A stretch of 64,000 nt of DNA from CATOSD01 sp965203135. GTDB taxonomy: Bacteria > Chloroflexota > Dehalococcoidia > Lucifugimonadales > CATOSD01. The position numbers and the translations under genes were made by a program. Of this stretch, positions 46,968 through 56,013 are shown one piece after another. Within the stretch, counting starts at the first letter, position 1, and every line of letters begins with the position of its first letter. The stretch is from the NCBI GenBank assembly GCA_965203135.1, contig CBDBBO010000001.1, positions 1,240,001 through 1,304,000 on the forward strand, in the 5' to 3' direction. The notes beneath the pieces are model-generated. The model had not been told where the DNA came from, did not search any database, and saw only the letters and a program-made list of their open reading frames with translations.

Positions 46968-48380
46968 ATGAGCATCGACGTACAGAAGATAGACCGCGCC
47001 CTCAATCCCTCCACGGTCGCCGTGGTGGGCGACAAAAAGGTCACCGGCTACATGTGGCTCAGAAACATGAGCACCTTCAAGGGCCCGGTGTACTCGGTGC
47101 AGATAGACCCCAACGATATCCCCGGCATCGAGGAGATGGGCATTCCCAACTACTCCAGCCTCTCCGAGATTCCGGGCGACGTGGACTACGTGCTCGTCGC
47201 CGTGCCCCGCAGGGTGGCCCCGTTCGTGCTCAAGGACGCCATAGACAAGGGCGTGGGCGGCGTCGGCATGTTCACGTCCGGCTTCGCCGAGACCGGCAGC
47301 GACGAGGGCGTCGAGCTCCAGGAGCGCGTCACCCAGATGGCGCGGGACTCCGGGCTGGTGCTGCTGGGCCCCAACTGCATGGGGCTGTTCAACGCCGAGC
47401 TGGGCGTGCGATTCGGCCAGGACCAGGTCGCCGGCGAGGGCGGTCCGGTGGTATTCCTTTCCCAGAGCGGCGGCCACGGCGGCGCGTTCTCGGTCGCCGC
47501 GCAGTCCAGCGGCGTCAAGCTCAACAAGGTGGTCAGCTTCGGCAACGGCGTGGTCCTTGAGAACGCCGACTGGCTGGAGTATTTCGCCCAGGACGAGGCC
47601 ACCGAGTTCATCGCCATGTACGTGGAGAGCGTGCGCGACGGCCGCCGTTTCTTCCAACTGCTCAAGGAGACCTGCCGACACAAGCCCGTGGTCGTCTGGA
47701 AGGGCGGCCAGACCGCGGAGGGTAAGCGCGCCACCTCGTCCCACACCGGCGCGATCGCCGAGTCCATGGACACCTGGGACGTGGTCATCAGGCAGGCGGG
47801 CGCCATACGCGCCGACTCGATGACCGAGACCGTGGACATTCTCAAGGCGCTTACCACGTTCGCCCCGTTCACCGGCGACGGCATAGGGCTGACCGGCGGC
47901 TCCGGCGGCCAGTCCGTCTCGATGTCCGACGCCTTCAGCAAGGCCGGGCTCCGCGTGCCGATGCTCACACAAACGTCGTTCGACCGCCTGGAGGAGTTCT
48001 TCCAGGTTATAGGCGCGAGCTACCTGAACCCCGTCGACATGGGCGGCATGAACCGGCCGATGATGGAATCGATAATGGACATCCTGTCCTCCGACGCCAA
48101 CGTGGACGTGGTGGTGATGCAACTCAGCCCTCGCGAGCTCCAGCGCTCCGCCGAGCGCGGCGCGGCCCACGTGGCGGCGCTCACCCGCGCGCGCGAAGAG
48201 ACGGGCAAGCCGGTGGCGGCGGTGCTCTTCTCCCCCGACCCCTACGGCGACGGCGAGGCTCTCAAGGAGCTGGACCTCCAACTGCAGGCGGTGGGCATTC
48301 CCAGCTACCCCAGCTACGAGCGAGCCGCCTTCTCCATAAACAAGGTCGTCGACTACTACCGCCGCCGCGCCGTGCGATAA
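46968..48380 (+). CDS. NDP-forming acyl-CoA synthetase, CoA-binding (alpha-type) subunit
   Basis: A 470-residue protein with the CoA-binding Rossmann domain (ALNPSTVAVVGDKK), the ligase domain GLVLLGPNCMGLFN and VVFLSQSGGHGGAF, and the phosphorylated His259 in TSSHTGAIAE. A C-terminal CoA-ligase segment has SYLNPVDMGG. It lacks the ATP-grasp domain, supplied by the preceding gene, so this is a two-gene version of an enzyme often fused. Its usual role is acyl-CoA-driven ATP synthesis or acid activation. The acyl substrate is unknown. Confidence 0.92.
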   Translation: MSIDVQKIDRALNPSTVAVVGDKKVTGYMWLRNMSTFKGPVYSVQIDPNDIPGIEEMGIPNYSSLSEIPGDVDYVLVAVPRRVAPFVLKDAIDKGVGGVGMFTSGFAETGSDEGVELQERVTQMARDSGLVLLGPNCMGLFNAELGVRFGQDQVAGEGGPVVFLSQSGGHGGAFSVAAQSSGVKLNKVVSFGNGVVLENADWLEYFAQDEATEFIAMYVESVRDGRRFFQLLKETCRHKPVVVWKGGQTAEGKRATSSHTGAIAESMDTWDVVIRQAGAIRADSMTETVDILKALTTFAPFTGDGIGLTGGSGGQSVSMSDAFSKAGLRVPMLTQTSFDRLEEFFQVIGASYLNPVDMGGMNRPMMESIMDILSSDANVDVVVMQLSPRELQRSAERGAAHVAALTRAREETGKPVAAVLFSPDPYGDGEALKELDLQLQAVGIPSYPSYERAAFSINKVVDYYRRRAVR

Positions 48381-48427
48381 TAGAGGACGCGCAGCAGCCA
48401 TTCGCCGCGAGCAAACGGGAGAAGGCC

Positions 48428-48691
48428 ATGCCTATCATCAAGGACGTGAGGGCCCAGTATCACAGGGGAAAACTGGTCCCTTTGCAGCCCCTCGACATCA
48501 AAGAGGGCGAGGTGGTGACCATAAGAGTTGAGATTGATACGCCCGAAGAGCACGCCGAGCGCGTCAAGCGCAGGCGCGAAATTTTGAAAAAGACGGCCGG
48601 CGGCTGGATAGGCCTGGTCGACACGGACAAACTGTTGAAAGACATCTACGAAGCGCGGGCGGCTGGCATTGAGTTGCCTCCGGAGGACTAG
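48428..48691 (+). CDS. AF2212-like (DUF104) antitoxin
   Basis: An 87-residue protein with the DUF104 N-terminus MPIIKDVRAQYHRGKLVPLQPLDIKEGEVVTIRV, the DNA-binding beta part of this antitoxin family. The helical C-terminal half would wrap the toxin. It starts at ATG 48428 behind GGGAGAAGG, and the toxin gene begins 6 bp after its stop. The pair is expected to repress its own promoter. Confidence 0.9.
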   Translation: MPIIKDVRAQYHRGKLVPLQPLDIKEGEVVTIRVEIDTPEEHAERVKRRREILKKTAGGWIGLVDTDKLLKDIYEARAAGIELPPED

Positions 48692-48697
48692 GCCGGA

Positions 48698-49090
48698 ATG
48701 CGCTATCTCGTAGATTCCGACTGGATAATCCACGCTCTGAACCGAATCCCCGCAGTCGTCCAGAGTCTTAACGATCTGCACGAGGAGGGCATTGGCATAA
48801 GCATCATCTCAATGGCGGAATTGTATCAGGGAGTGTTCTACGCCCGCGACCCGCAGGCCAGCGAATCGCTTCTGCTCGAATCAGTAAGCCAATACGACGT
48901 CGTTCAGTTGGACGACGACATTGTTCGCACGTTCGCGCGCGAACGTGGCAGGCTGAAGGAGGCGGGAACTCCAATCGGTGACATGGACCTGCTGATAGGC
49001 TGTACCGCGCTACAGCGCGGACTCACCCTGCTGAGCAACAACGTCAGGCACTTCGGGCGGCTGCAAGATCTGGACATCATAACGGTGTAA
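48698..49090 (+). CDS. vapC: VapC-type PIN-domain toxin
   Basis: A 130-residue PIN ribonuclease. Active-site acids are Asp6/Asp8 (YLVDSDW), the Glu in MAELYQGV and the Asp pair in IGDMDLLIGCTA; LLSNNVRHFGRLQDLDI is the typical PIN ending. Intact, unlike the remnant at 18499-18699. VapC toxins cleave specific tRNAs or rRNA. With the upstream antitoxin gene it forms a complete pair. Confidence 0.92.
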   Translation: MRYLVDSDWIIHALNRIPAVVQSLNDLHEEGIGISIISMAELYQGVFYARDPQASESLLLESVSQYDVVQLDDDIVRTFARERGRLKEAGTPIGDMDLLIGCTALQRGLTLLSNNVRHFGRLQDLDIITV

Positions 49091-49142
49091 CTCGCCGTCC
49101 TGCCACTCTCGCCCTCAGCGATGGTCACAAATCAAACCGCGG

Positions 49143-49820
49143 TCAACTACCACCTGCACCACGATTCCCGAGCCGGTTGACCACCATTGACGCGCAACCG
49201 CCGTACTCCACTCCGACCCGTGTCGAGAACTCAGCAAACGCCGCCCGCTCACCAACAGGGAACTCTTGCCAGTCCGCCACGAATCGGCGTATCCAATCCA
49301 GGCGATAGTACCGCAAGTCCACCTTGTTCAATCCCAAGTCGTCTATCGTACGCTGCGCCCTCACACGGGCTTCCGAAGGCAGCCCGTCGATTGGGACTAT
49401 CTCCCCCGTGTCGGCATCGCAATCGAAGTAGCTTTCAGGCCGCTCTCGCTCATCGTTGGCGCATGGGTCGACGTAGCCCGAGTCCGGCCACTCGCCCCCT
49501 TTGTAGTCCTCGTTGCATCTGCGGCAACTGTAGACCCAGTTGGACCATTGGTAAGCTAGCTCGGGAAAGCGATTCCGTGGCCGAAAGTGGTCGACCGTAG
49601 GCGACTTCCCCGTATCCTCCGCCTCCCGTATACATCGGCGCTCGCAATACCAGCAGTTGCCGCCGGATCGTTCGCCCAGCACGCCCCGGAACTCCCCCCA
49701 CTGCGAGTCTTCGGGGCGTTCCCCTACCCGATCTCGGAAGTAATCGATCCATCCCTGGGTGTATTGCCGGTCGTAGTCTCGGACGCCGTCAGGCTCTGGC
49801 CCCCGGTCGATCCACCGCAT
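49143..49820 (-). CDS. HNH endonuclease (Septu PtuB-like)
   Basis: A 225-residue HNH nuclease. Zinc ligands are Cys56 and Cys59 (CWYC) and Cys99 and Cys102 (CRRCN), and the catalytic His78 lies in TVDHFRPRNRF. It is encoded 6 bp after an ATPase gene that reads in the same direction. An overcoming-lysogenisation-type ATPase followed by an HNH nuclease is the layout of Septu (PtuA-PtuB) phage-defence pairs. The defence role is inferred from this context. Confidence 0.85.
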   Translation of the reverse strand: MRWIDRGPEPDGVRDYDRQYTQGWIDYFRDRVGERPEDSQWGEFRGVLGERSGGNCWYCERRCIREAEDTGKSPTVDHFRPRNRFPELAYQWSNWVYSCRRCNEDYKGGEWPDSGYVDPCANDERERPESYFDCDADTGEIVPIDGLPSEARVRAQRTIDDLGLNKVDLRYYRLDWIRRFVADWQEFPVGERAAFAEFSTRVGVEYGGCASMVVNRLGNRGAGGS

Positions 49821-49826
49821 CCTCGC

Positions 49827-51308
49827 CTAGCTGCCGTCCTGCGACAGTTCGGACTGCCGTTCCCGCAAGAACGCCAGCATCATCTCGCCGTAACGCTCCC
49901 TCTGCGCCTCCAGCGGCGTGCTGCTGGAGATGAAGTCTTCGTTCACCTGGCGGCGCAGCTCGGCCAACTCGTCTGATTCTGCATCGGTGAGGTCATCCTT
50001 GCCGCGGAGTTCACGCAATCTATTCGACCTGTCAACCGTCAACTGGTCCGTCGGCTCGTCGACACCCATGAACGTCCGTAGGATCTCATCGGTGGTCCAC
50101 CCGACGATATCGCGCTCGTTCGTGCTGGCCCTGACCACGCCATCGTGATCCCGCTTCAGCATGTGCACCTGCCCCGCTCTCAACCCTGCCACCACGAAGG
50201 GCGAGTGCGTAGTGGCGAATATCTGCAGCGCCGGAAAGTGTTTCAGCAAGGCGGGAATCACCCTCCGCTGCCACGTGGGATGCAGGTGGTTCTCGATCTC
50301 GTCGATCAGCAGAACGGCCGGCTTCTCGTTCCAGCCACGAGCAAAGTCGTAGTGATTCAGCATCTTGAACGCCAGCCACAGTATCCACAGCAGAACCGAC
50401 TGCGATCCCGAACTCAGGTCGCCGGCATAGATTGGTGTAGGGCCAGACGCTTCTGGGACGGTCGGCCGGTCTGCGGGTCTGATGTGACGAAACGTGGGAG
50501 TGTCGCTGGTAGCGACGCCGAGCATCCGGTTTATGGCGAATCCTTCAAAGCCGCCCATGGGCTGGTACGTTAAGTCGTCCACATCCAGGCCGGTTGGATA
50601 GTTCAGTGCAATATCGGAGGTGATTACTTCCTCACAGATGGCCTTGGCGCAAACGTGAGCAACTTCCTCAATCCGCAAGAATTGCGAAGCCCTACGTTCT
50701 TCGGTTGGCAGGTCCGCCTCATTTTCCTGCTTGAACATCTCACGCGCCTTGGCGTACAACAATTCGATGGCGGCTTTCAGGCTGGCCCCACTGAATGGCC
50801 CAGACAGGACTTCCTCTATAGTGGATGCGTAGGAATCCGATTCGCCCAACTCCGATACCCCAGGAAGGCCGACTCTTATCGGGCCAAGGTATATCGCTGG
50901 AGGCTCTGGGTCGGCGTGGGTTCCGAAATGGGCGTCGGCAAACTCCCGGTCCGCGCACAGCGCGTTTTCGCCATCCCTCCAATCGGCAAAGAGGTGCTCC
51001 TCCAGGCATAGCGACAGCTCTAGGTCAAATGGGTATCGGTCATGACCATACAAACCGCCCGGTGCGTCCTGATGCCATTCATCACGGCGTTCCACTTTCT
51101 CGTTTAAGCGCTCATCGATTGCCGACAGCAGCCTGCTCTTTCCGGTCGCGTTCGGCCCCACGAACACGTTGACGCGCTCGTCGAACCGGATGTCCACCGG
51201 CTCGGTGAACGGCGGTATACTGCCGTATCGAATCCTGGTAAGGCGCAAGTCAGAAACTCCGTGCGGCCATCGTAATCGCCCGCTGACACGCACCCACATT
51301 GTAGCCAT
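49827..51308 (-). CDS. AAA/ABC-type ATPase (Septu PtuA-like)
   Basis: A 493-residue ATPase of the OLD/RecF-like class. Walker A is GPNATGKS (51-58); the signature-like DLSSGSQSVLLWILWLAF, Walker B AVLLIDEIENHLHP and the switch His in FATTHSPFVV follow. A C-terminal stretch of about 110 residues is rich in Glu/Arg and may bind the nuclease partner. The start chosen is ATG 51308, though the ribosome site is weak. ATG 51299 or TTG 51251 are alternatives, the conserved part beginning at LRLTRIRYGS. Confidence 0.85.
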   Translation of the reverse strand: MATMWVRVSGRLRWPHGVSDLRLTRIRYGSIPPFTEPVDIRFDERVNVFVGPNATGKSRLLSAIDERLNEKVERRDEWHQDAPGGLYGHDRYPFDLELSLCLEEHLFADWRDGENALCADREFADAHFGTHADPEPPAIYLGPIRVGLPGVSELGESDSYASTIEEVLSGPFSGASLKAAIELLYAKAREMFKQENEADLPTEERRASQFLRIEEVAHVCAKAICEEVITSDIALNYPTGLDVDDLTYQPMGGFEGFAINRMLGVATSDTPTFRHIRPADRPTVPEASGPTPIYAGDLSSGSQSVLLWILWLAFKMLNHYDFARGWNEKPAVLLIDEIENHLHPTWQRRVIPALLKHFPALQIFATTHSPFVVAGLRAGQVHMLKRDHDGVVRASTNERDIVGWTTDEILRTFMGVDEPTDQLTVDRSNRLRELRGKDDLTDAESDELAELRRQVNEDFISSSTPLEAQRERYGEMMLAFLRERQSELSQDGS

Positions 51309-51946
51309 ACAACAACCGTTCCGGCAATCGGCCCCGCTCCCCCGCCAGGGCAATCGCATTTAGATGTCAGGACGTTGAATTCGCCAGATTCCAGGTTTCG
51401 GCCTCCGCCGAAACGACAGCTACGGAGCGTTATGGGCTTGTCTTAACGTCGTTGGAATCGCAGTGGGCCTTAAATGCGATTGCCCTGGCTCCCCCGCACC
51501 CCCGAAAATTCCGTCACTTTCCCGCGCCATCCGTTCCCCATCCCTGCCCCACCCACCCTCACCCACGCCCCACCAGTTCTCGTTCGTGCGCAATTTCTCC
51601 CCACCAACCCGCCCCGATCCCCCAACTTCGCCAGCGGTATTGAAATACCCGTACATCCGTGCTATCCTCGCACACGGTAAAGGCGGGCTTCAATCCCGCC
51701 CGCGGGACCGACCCGCCCCAGGTATCCGTCGGCACGTCGAAAACCGGCCGCCCGCCCCTGTCCTCTTCTGCCACGCGGCGTGACGCTTATGCCACGAATT
51801 GCCCACACCGGCATGACAGATTGGAGCATGACTCCCGGTGCCCCCAGCTACGAATTGTGCGGAATGGTGCAGAAATGTGCAGATTTCGCTTTCCCGCGGA
51901 GCTTGTCCCCACGGAGGCACGCGCAGGCTATAATGGAAGTCGTACC
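51309..51946. other. 638-bp intergenic region between divergent genes
   Basis: No supported gene. From 51480 to 51640 the plus strand is markedly C-rich and G-poor (strings such as CCCTGCCCCACCCACCCTC), unlike the rest of the window. A short inverted repeat GGCGGGCTTCAATCCCGCC is at 51683-51701. The lepB promoter lies at the right end. Confidence 0.6.
51929..51934 (+). promoter_or_regulatory. Consensus -10 (TATAAT) before lepB
   Basis: TATAAT ends 12 bp before ATG 51947, so the transcript would begin only about 5 nt ahead of the start codon, an almost leaderless message. The best -35-like string, TTGTCC (51903-51908), is at a long 20-bp spacing. Confidence 0.5.
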
Positions 51947-52534
51947 ATGAGAGAAGTAATTCGAGAACTTACCGAGACGGCCATACTGGCGCTGCTCATC
52001 TTCCTGGCGCTGCAGTTCAGCATCCAGAACTTTCGCGTCGAAGGCTCCAGCATGGAGCCGACCCTCCACGAGGGCCAGTACATCATCGTCAACCGGCTCG
52101 CCTACCTCAACTTCGGCTACGAGCACCTGGAGACTCTGCTGCCGTTCGTCGACTTCCGGGACGACGACGGCGCCGTGTTCCCGCTCCAGCCCCCCGAGCG
52201 CGGCGACGTCGCCATCTTCCGCTACCCCGAAGACCCATCGCTCGACTTCGTGAAGCGCGTCATCGCCCTGCCCGGCGACACCGTCTCGATCGACCACGGC
52301 CAGGTGTACGTCAACGGCGCCGCCCTCGACGAACCCTACGTCGCCGAGTTCGACTACCGTGACATGGACGAGCGCCTGATCCCCAGCGGCTCCTACTTCG
52401 TGCTCGGCGACAACCGGCGCCGGAGTGACGACTCCCGCGACTGGGGCACCGTGCCCGCCCAGAACTTCGTCGGCAAGGCCTGGGTCATCTACTGGCCCTT
52501 CGGCAGCTTCGCCACCATCGGCGCGGAAAGCTGA
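51947..52534 (+). CDS. lepB: Signal peptidase I
   Basis: The 195-residue membrane protease removes signal peptides from exported proteins. One N-terminal transmembrane helix (TAILALLIFLALQFSIQNF), catalytic Ser35 in EGSSMEPTL, general-base Lys103 in FVKRVIALPGD, and the box E segment LGDNRRRSDDSRDWG. The ATG at 51947 gives the normal family N-terminus. The stop is 10 bp before the 5' nuclease gene. Confidence 0.95.
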   Translation: MREVIRELTETAILALLIFLALQFSIQNFRVEGSSMEPTLHEGQYIIVNRLAYLNFGYEHLETLLPFVDFRDDDGAVFPLQPPERGDVAIFRYPEDPSLDFVKRVIALPGDTVSIDHGQVYVNGAALDEPYVAEFDYRDMDERLIPSGSYFVLGDNRRRSDDSRDWGTVPAQNFVGKAWVIYWPFGSFATIGAES

Positions 52535-52544
52535 GGGCGCACCC

Positions 52545-53420
52545 GTGAAGCTGCACTTGGTAGACGGCACCTACGAGCTGTTCCGCGCCCACTTCGGAAT
52601 GCCCTCGCAGACCGCGCCGGACGGCCGCCCGGTCGCGGCGGTGCGAGGGCTGGTCCAGACGCTGCTGATGCTGCTGAGACAGGACGACGTGAGCCACGTC
52701 GCCGTCGCCTTCGACCACGTGATACCCTCGTTCCGTAACGAGCTGTTCGACGGCTACAAGACCGGCGAGGACGCGCCCGCCGACGTGCTGGCGCAGTTCG
52801 AGCTTGCCGAGCGCGCCGCCTCCTCGCTCGGGTTGGTGGTGTGGCCCATGGTCGAGTTCGAGGCCGACGACGCCATCGCCGCCGCGGCCGCCAAATGGGC
52901 CGACGCCCCCGGCGTAGAGCAGGTGGTGATGTGCTCGCCGGACAAGGACCTCGCCCAGATGGTGCGTGGCGACAGCGTGGTGGCCCTGGACCGCCGCAGG
53001 AAGCAGACGGTCGACGAGCACGCCGTCCACGACAGGTTCGGCGTCGCCCCCGCGTCCATCCCCGACTACCTGGCCCTCGTGGGCGACGCCGCGGACGGCA
53101 TTCCCGGCATCCCCCGCTGGGGCGCCAAGTCCGTCGCCGCCATGCTGTCGCGCTACCAGACCATCGAGCGCATCCCGCACGACTCGGCCGACTGGGACGT
53201 GAAGGTGCGCGGCGCAGCGGCCATGTCCGAGTCCCTGGAGTCCCGCCGAGACGACGCCATGCTCTACAAGCGGCTCGCCACTCTGCGCCTGGACGTCCCT
53301 ATCGAGGAGACTCTGGACGACCTGCGCTGGCGCGGCGTTCCGCGCCACGAGTACACCGCCCTGTGCGACGAACTCGGCTTCGGCGGTCTAGCCTCTCGCC
53401 CCCACCGCTGGTATGATTAG
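52545..53420 (+). CDS. Stand-alone 5'-3' exonuclease (PolI 5' nuclease-like)
   Basis: A 291-residue flap/5' nuclease. The N-terminal PIN-like domain has LVDGTYELFRAHFG, AFDHVIPSFRNELFDGYKTG, EFEADDAIAAAAAKWA and CSPDKDLAQMV acidic motifs; the helix-hairpin-helix region is LVGDAADGIPGIPRWGAKSVAAMLSRY. No polymerase domain follows, so this is a separate ExoIX-like protein or the nuclease half of a split Pol I. The start is GTG 52545. It may process Okazaki or repair intermediates. Confidence 0.88.
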   Translation: MKLHLVDGTYELFRAHFGMPSQTAPDGRPVAAVRGLVQTLLMLLRQDDVSHVAVAFDHVIPSFRNELFDGYKTGEDAPADVLAQFELAERAASSLGLVVWPMVEFEADDAIAAAAAKWADAPGVEQVVMCSPDKDLAQMVRGDSVVALDRRRKQTVDEHAVHDRFGVAPASIPDYLALVGDAADGIPGIPRWGAKSVAAMLSRYQTIERIPHDSADWDVKVRGAAAMSESLESRRDDAMLYKRLATLRLDVPIEETLDDLRWRGVPRHEYTALCDELGFGGLASRPHRWYD

Positions 53421-53455
53421 GTGTCGCGGCAAACAATTCGCGGTGAAAGCTCTTA

Positions 53456-53689
53456 ATGTACTCAGGCGGAAGAAGACTCAGGAACGTCAGAGCGCAGCGC
53501 GCGATTCGAGCATTTCATCGATTGGGATATGAGACTGTTCGCGTTAGAGGAAGTCATCATATTCTCAAGCACCCTAGTCGGGGAACCATAGTCTTGCCGA
53601 TGCACAGAGGAACGGTAAAGATAGGCATACTGCTTGATGCCATTGATCGAGCAGGTCTCGTTGTGGAGGAGTTTGAAGAGCTCTTGTGA
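53456..53689 (+). CDS. hicA: HicA-type mRNA interferase toxin
   Basis: A 77-residue HicA family toxin with the double-stranded-RNA-binding-like fold: AIRAFHRLGYETVRVRGSHHILKHP (catalytic His in RGSHH, residues 31-35) and IVLPMHRGTVKIGILLDAI. The ATG at 53456 gives an N-terminus about 10 residues longer than usual. It overlaps the start of hicB and so precedes its antitoxin, as is typical for hicAB. Confidence 0.88.
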   Translation: MYSGGRRLRNVRAQRAIRAFHRLGYETVRVRGSHHILKHPSRGTIVLPMHRGTVKIGILLDAIDRAGLVVEEFEELL

Positions 53690-53913
53690 GGTCGTCTATG
53701 CAATACTCGGTAGTCTTGCACGAAGCCGAAGAAGGCGGCTTCTGGGTGGACGTGCCGGCATTGCCGGGGTGCTACTCCCAGGGCGAATCGGTACAGGAAT
53801 CCCTCGGAAACGTGAAGGAAGCGATAGGGCTGTATCTGGAAGTGCTCAAGGATGAAGGGCGAGACGCGCCCAGGGACGACAATGTCGTCTTTCAAGTGAA
53901 CGTGGATGTGTAG
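53686..53913 (+). CDS. hicB: HicB-type antitoxin
   Basis: A 75-residue HicB family protein: MQYSVVLHEAEEGGFWVDVPALPGCYSQGESVQESLGNVKEAIGLYLE is the RNase H-like antitoxin core. GTG 53686 overlaps the hicA stop; ATG 53698 is an alternative and may be the true start. No separate DNA-binding domain follows, so repression may depend on another factor. Confidence 0.88.
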   Translation: MRSSMQYSVVLHEAEEGGFWVDVPALPGCYSQGESVQESLGNVKEAIGLYLEVLKDEGRDAPRDDNVVFQVNVDV

Positions 53914-53937
53914 TGAAATGCCTGTCAGGATACGCGA

Positions 53938-54915
53938 ATGAAGACGCTCGTTCTCGGCGGTAGCCGCTTCATCGGATTGCACTTGGTGCGCCTGCTGCAC
54001 TCGCTCGGGCATGACGTCACGGTCCTGAACAGGGGACGCACCGAGGCAGACCTGCCGGAGGGCGTGGCCCGCATCTCCGCGGACCGCGACGATCCCGCCG
54101 CGCAGACAGCGGCGCTGAGCGGCGCGGACTACGACGTAGTCTTCGACATATCCGCATATACCACCCGGCAGCTCGCACCGGCCCTCGACGCCCTGGCCGG
54201 CAACATCGGCCGCTTCGTCTTCTGTAGCACCACCTCGGTCTATGGGCCCAGCGACACCATCCCCATCCGTGAGGACTTCCCGCTGCACCGCACCCCCGAC
54301 GCCAGCCAGTACGCGAAGGACAAGATCGAGTGCGAGGACCTGCTCGCGGAGGCGCACGCGGGCGGATTCCCCATGACCATACTAAGGCCGCCCTACGTGT
54401 ACGGCCCCGACAACTACATCGCGGCCCGCGAGTTCAGCTACTTCGCGCGGCTCAGCCAGGGACGCCGCATCATCATCCCCGGCGACGGCCTCACCCCCAT
54501 TCACCCGGTCCACGTGGACGACCTCGCCGAGGCCTTCCTCGCGGCCAGCCAGATGGACGGAGTGTTCGGCAGGACCTTCACCATCTGCAGTCCCGACGCC
54601 ATCACCGCCAACGGCTACGTGCGCGCGATAGCCGACGCGATGGGCGTCAAGGCCGACGTGGTGCACGTGGCCCCGAGCGACTACGAAGCCCTGGACGACC
54701 AGATCTACCCGTTCGAGTGGCAGGCAGCCCGCGTCTACACCACCGCCCAGGCCCAGGAATACCTCGGCTGGACGCCCCGCTACCACATGCGCGACGGCCT
54801 TGCCATGACCTACCAGTGGTGGGTGGAGCAGGGCCTGGACAGGGGAGACTGGGACTTTTCCAACGAGGACGCGGCCCTGGCGAAGCTGGGCCTGGACAGC
54901 GCGTCGTCCGCATGA
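53938..54915 (+). CDS. NAD-dependent epimerase/dehydratase-like (atypical SDR)
   Basis: A 325-residue Rossmann protein starting MKTLVLGGSRFIGLHLVRLL, where the loop GGSRFIG replaces the usual GGxGFIG. CSTTSVYGP and the YAKDK active-site pair (Tyr-x-x-x-Lys) are present, as are LRPPYVYGPDNY and HPVHVDDLAEAFLAA. It resembles isoflavone-reductase and chloroplast RNA-binding-like atypical SDRs. The substrate is unknown. Its stop overlaps the start of the binding-protein gene (ATGA), so it is in the transporter operon. Confidence 0.85.
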   Translation: MKTLVLGGSRFIGLHLVRLLHSLGHDVTVLNRGRTEADLPEGVARISADRDDPAAQTAALSGADYDVVFDISAYTTRQLAPALDALAGNIGRFVFCSTTSVYGPSDTIPIREDFPLHRTPDASQYAKDKIECEDLLAEAHAGGFPMTILRPPYVYGPDNYIAAREFSYFARLSQGRRIIIPGDGLTPIHPVHVDDLAEAFLAASQMDGVFGRTFTICSPDAITANGYVRAIADAMGVKADVVHVAPSDYEALDDQIYPFEWQAARVYTTAQAQEYLGWTPRYHMRDGLAMTYQWWVEQGLDRGDWDFSNEDAALAKLGLDSASSA

Positions 54916-56009
54916 CGTCCCGCAAGCACAGCGAGCCGCGCTCGCGCAACGCCCGGCTCGCCGTCGCTCTACTCGCGCTCGCGTCGCTGTTCGCGCTGGC
55001 TTTGGCCTGCGGCGGTTCCGTCAGCGTCGAACTCAACGAGCCGACGCCCACGCCCGTCGTCATCGAGCGGCAGGTGCTGGTTACGCCAACGCCTGCGGCC
55101 GAGCCGCCGGCCGGCCCTACTTCAACGCCCCTGCCCGATACGCGCACCGTTAGCGACGACACCGGCCGCCAGGTCGAGATTCCCTACCGTCCCCAGAGCG
55201 TGGCCGTGACCAACGCCTGGATGGTGGAACTGCTGATGTCGTGCGGCTACACGCCATCGGCACGGCCGCAGATCCCCTTCGAGTTCATGTACCCGCCGGA
55301 GGCGTTCGACATCCCCGTCGTGACCATCTCCCACTCCGCCGGCCCCAACATGGAGCAGTTGGCGTCTGTGCGGCCGGACCTCGTGCTGGCGACGCCCATG
55401 TACGCGCGCTTCGGCCCGCCCATCGAGCAGGCCCTCGGCGTGCCCGTGCTCGTCTACGACCTGGCCTCGGCGGACGAGGTCCTGGGCAAGATGAACGAGC
55501 TGGGCGATCTGGTGGGCTGCACGGAGGGGGCCGAGGAGGCTGCGGCAGACCTGCGCCGGCGCATGGACACCCAGCGGCAGGACCTGCCCGCGCAGGGACC
55601 GAAGGTGCTCGCCCTGTTCGGCTCCACCGAGGGCCTGCTGGCGTTCACCTCGGTGTCCTATCTGGGCGACATGGTGGAGCTGATGGGCGGCGAGCTCGTC
55701 GCCGACGAGGGGCCTCCCTTCATTCACCAGGGCCGCCCCGACGCCGCGTTCACGCCGTTCAGCCTCGAAACCGTGGTCGAGCAGGACCCGGACGTGGTCT
55801 TCCTGGTGCGGCACGCCAACCCCACCAACCTGCGTGAGGAGGCCCTGGAGGAGCTGTTCGCCAGCCCCGCTTGGAACGGCCTGCGCGCCGTAGAGGAAGG
55901 CCGCCTGCACGAACTGTCCGAGTGGCTCTACCTCCGCTACCCCGGCCCGCGGGTCGCCTGGGCGATGCAGGAGCTGCGCGCCCTCATGTATCCGGCGGAG
56001 CAGAGGTAG
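54912..56009 (+). CDS. ABC transporter substrate-binding lipoprotein (FepB/BtuF type)
   Basis: A 365-residue periplasmic-binding-type lipoprotein. A signal (AVALLALASLFALALAC) ends at the lipobox Cys, a Pro/Thr-rich linker follows, and the class III fold begins at TVSDDTGRQVEIPYRPQSVAVTN. Segments ASVRPDLVLATPMYARFG and VEQDPDVVFLVRHANP are typical of siderophore or cobalamin binders. It starts at ATG 54912, overlapping the SDR gene; permease and ATPase genes follow. The solute, iron chelate or B12, cannot be told. Confidence 0.9.
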   Translation: MTSRKHSEPRSRNARLAVALLALASLFALALACGGSVSVELNEPTPTPVVIERQVLVTPTPAAEPPAGPTSTPLPDTRTVSDDTGRQVEIPYRPQSVAVTNAWMVELLMSCGYTPSARPQIPFEFMYPPEAFDIPVVTISHSAGPNMEQLASVRPDLVLATPMYARFGPPIEQALGVPVLVYDLASADEVLGKMNELGDLVGCTEGAEEAAADLRRRMDTQRQDLPAQGPKVLALFGSTEGLLAFTSVSYLGDMVELMGGELVADEGPPFIHQGRPDAAFTPFSLETVVEQDPDVVFLVRHANPTNLREEALEELFASPAWNGLRAVEEGRLHELSEWLYLRYPGPRVAWAMQELRALMYPAEQR

Positions 56010-56013
56010 CGGA

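Noticed and set aside
45933..48401. An 822-codon minus-strand frame
   Set aside because: Antisense to both acyl-CoA synthetase subunit genes and rich in His/Val/Gly, a typical shadow.
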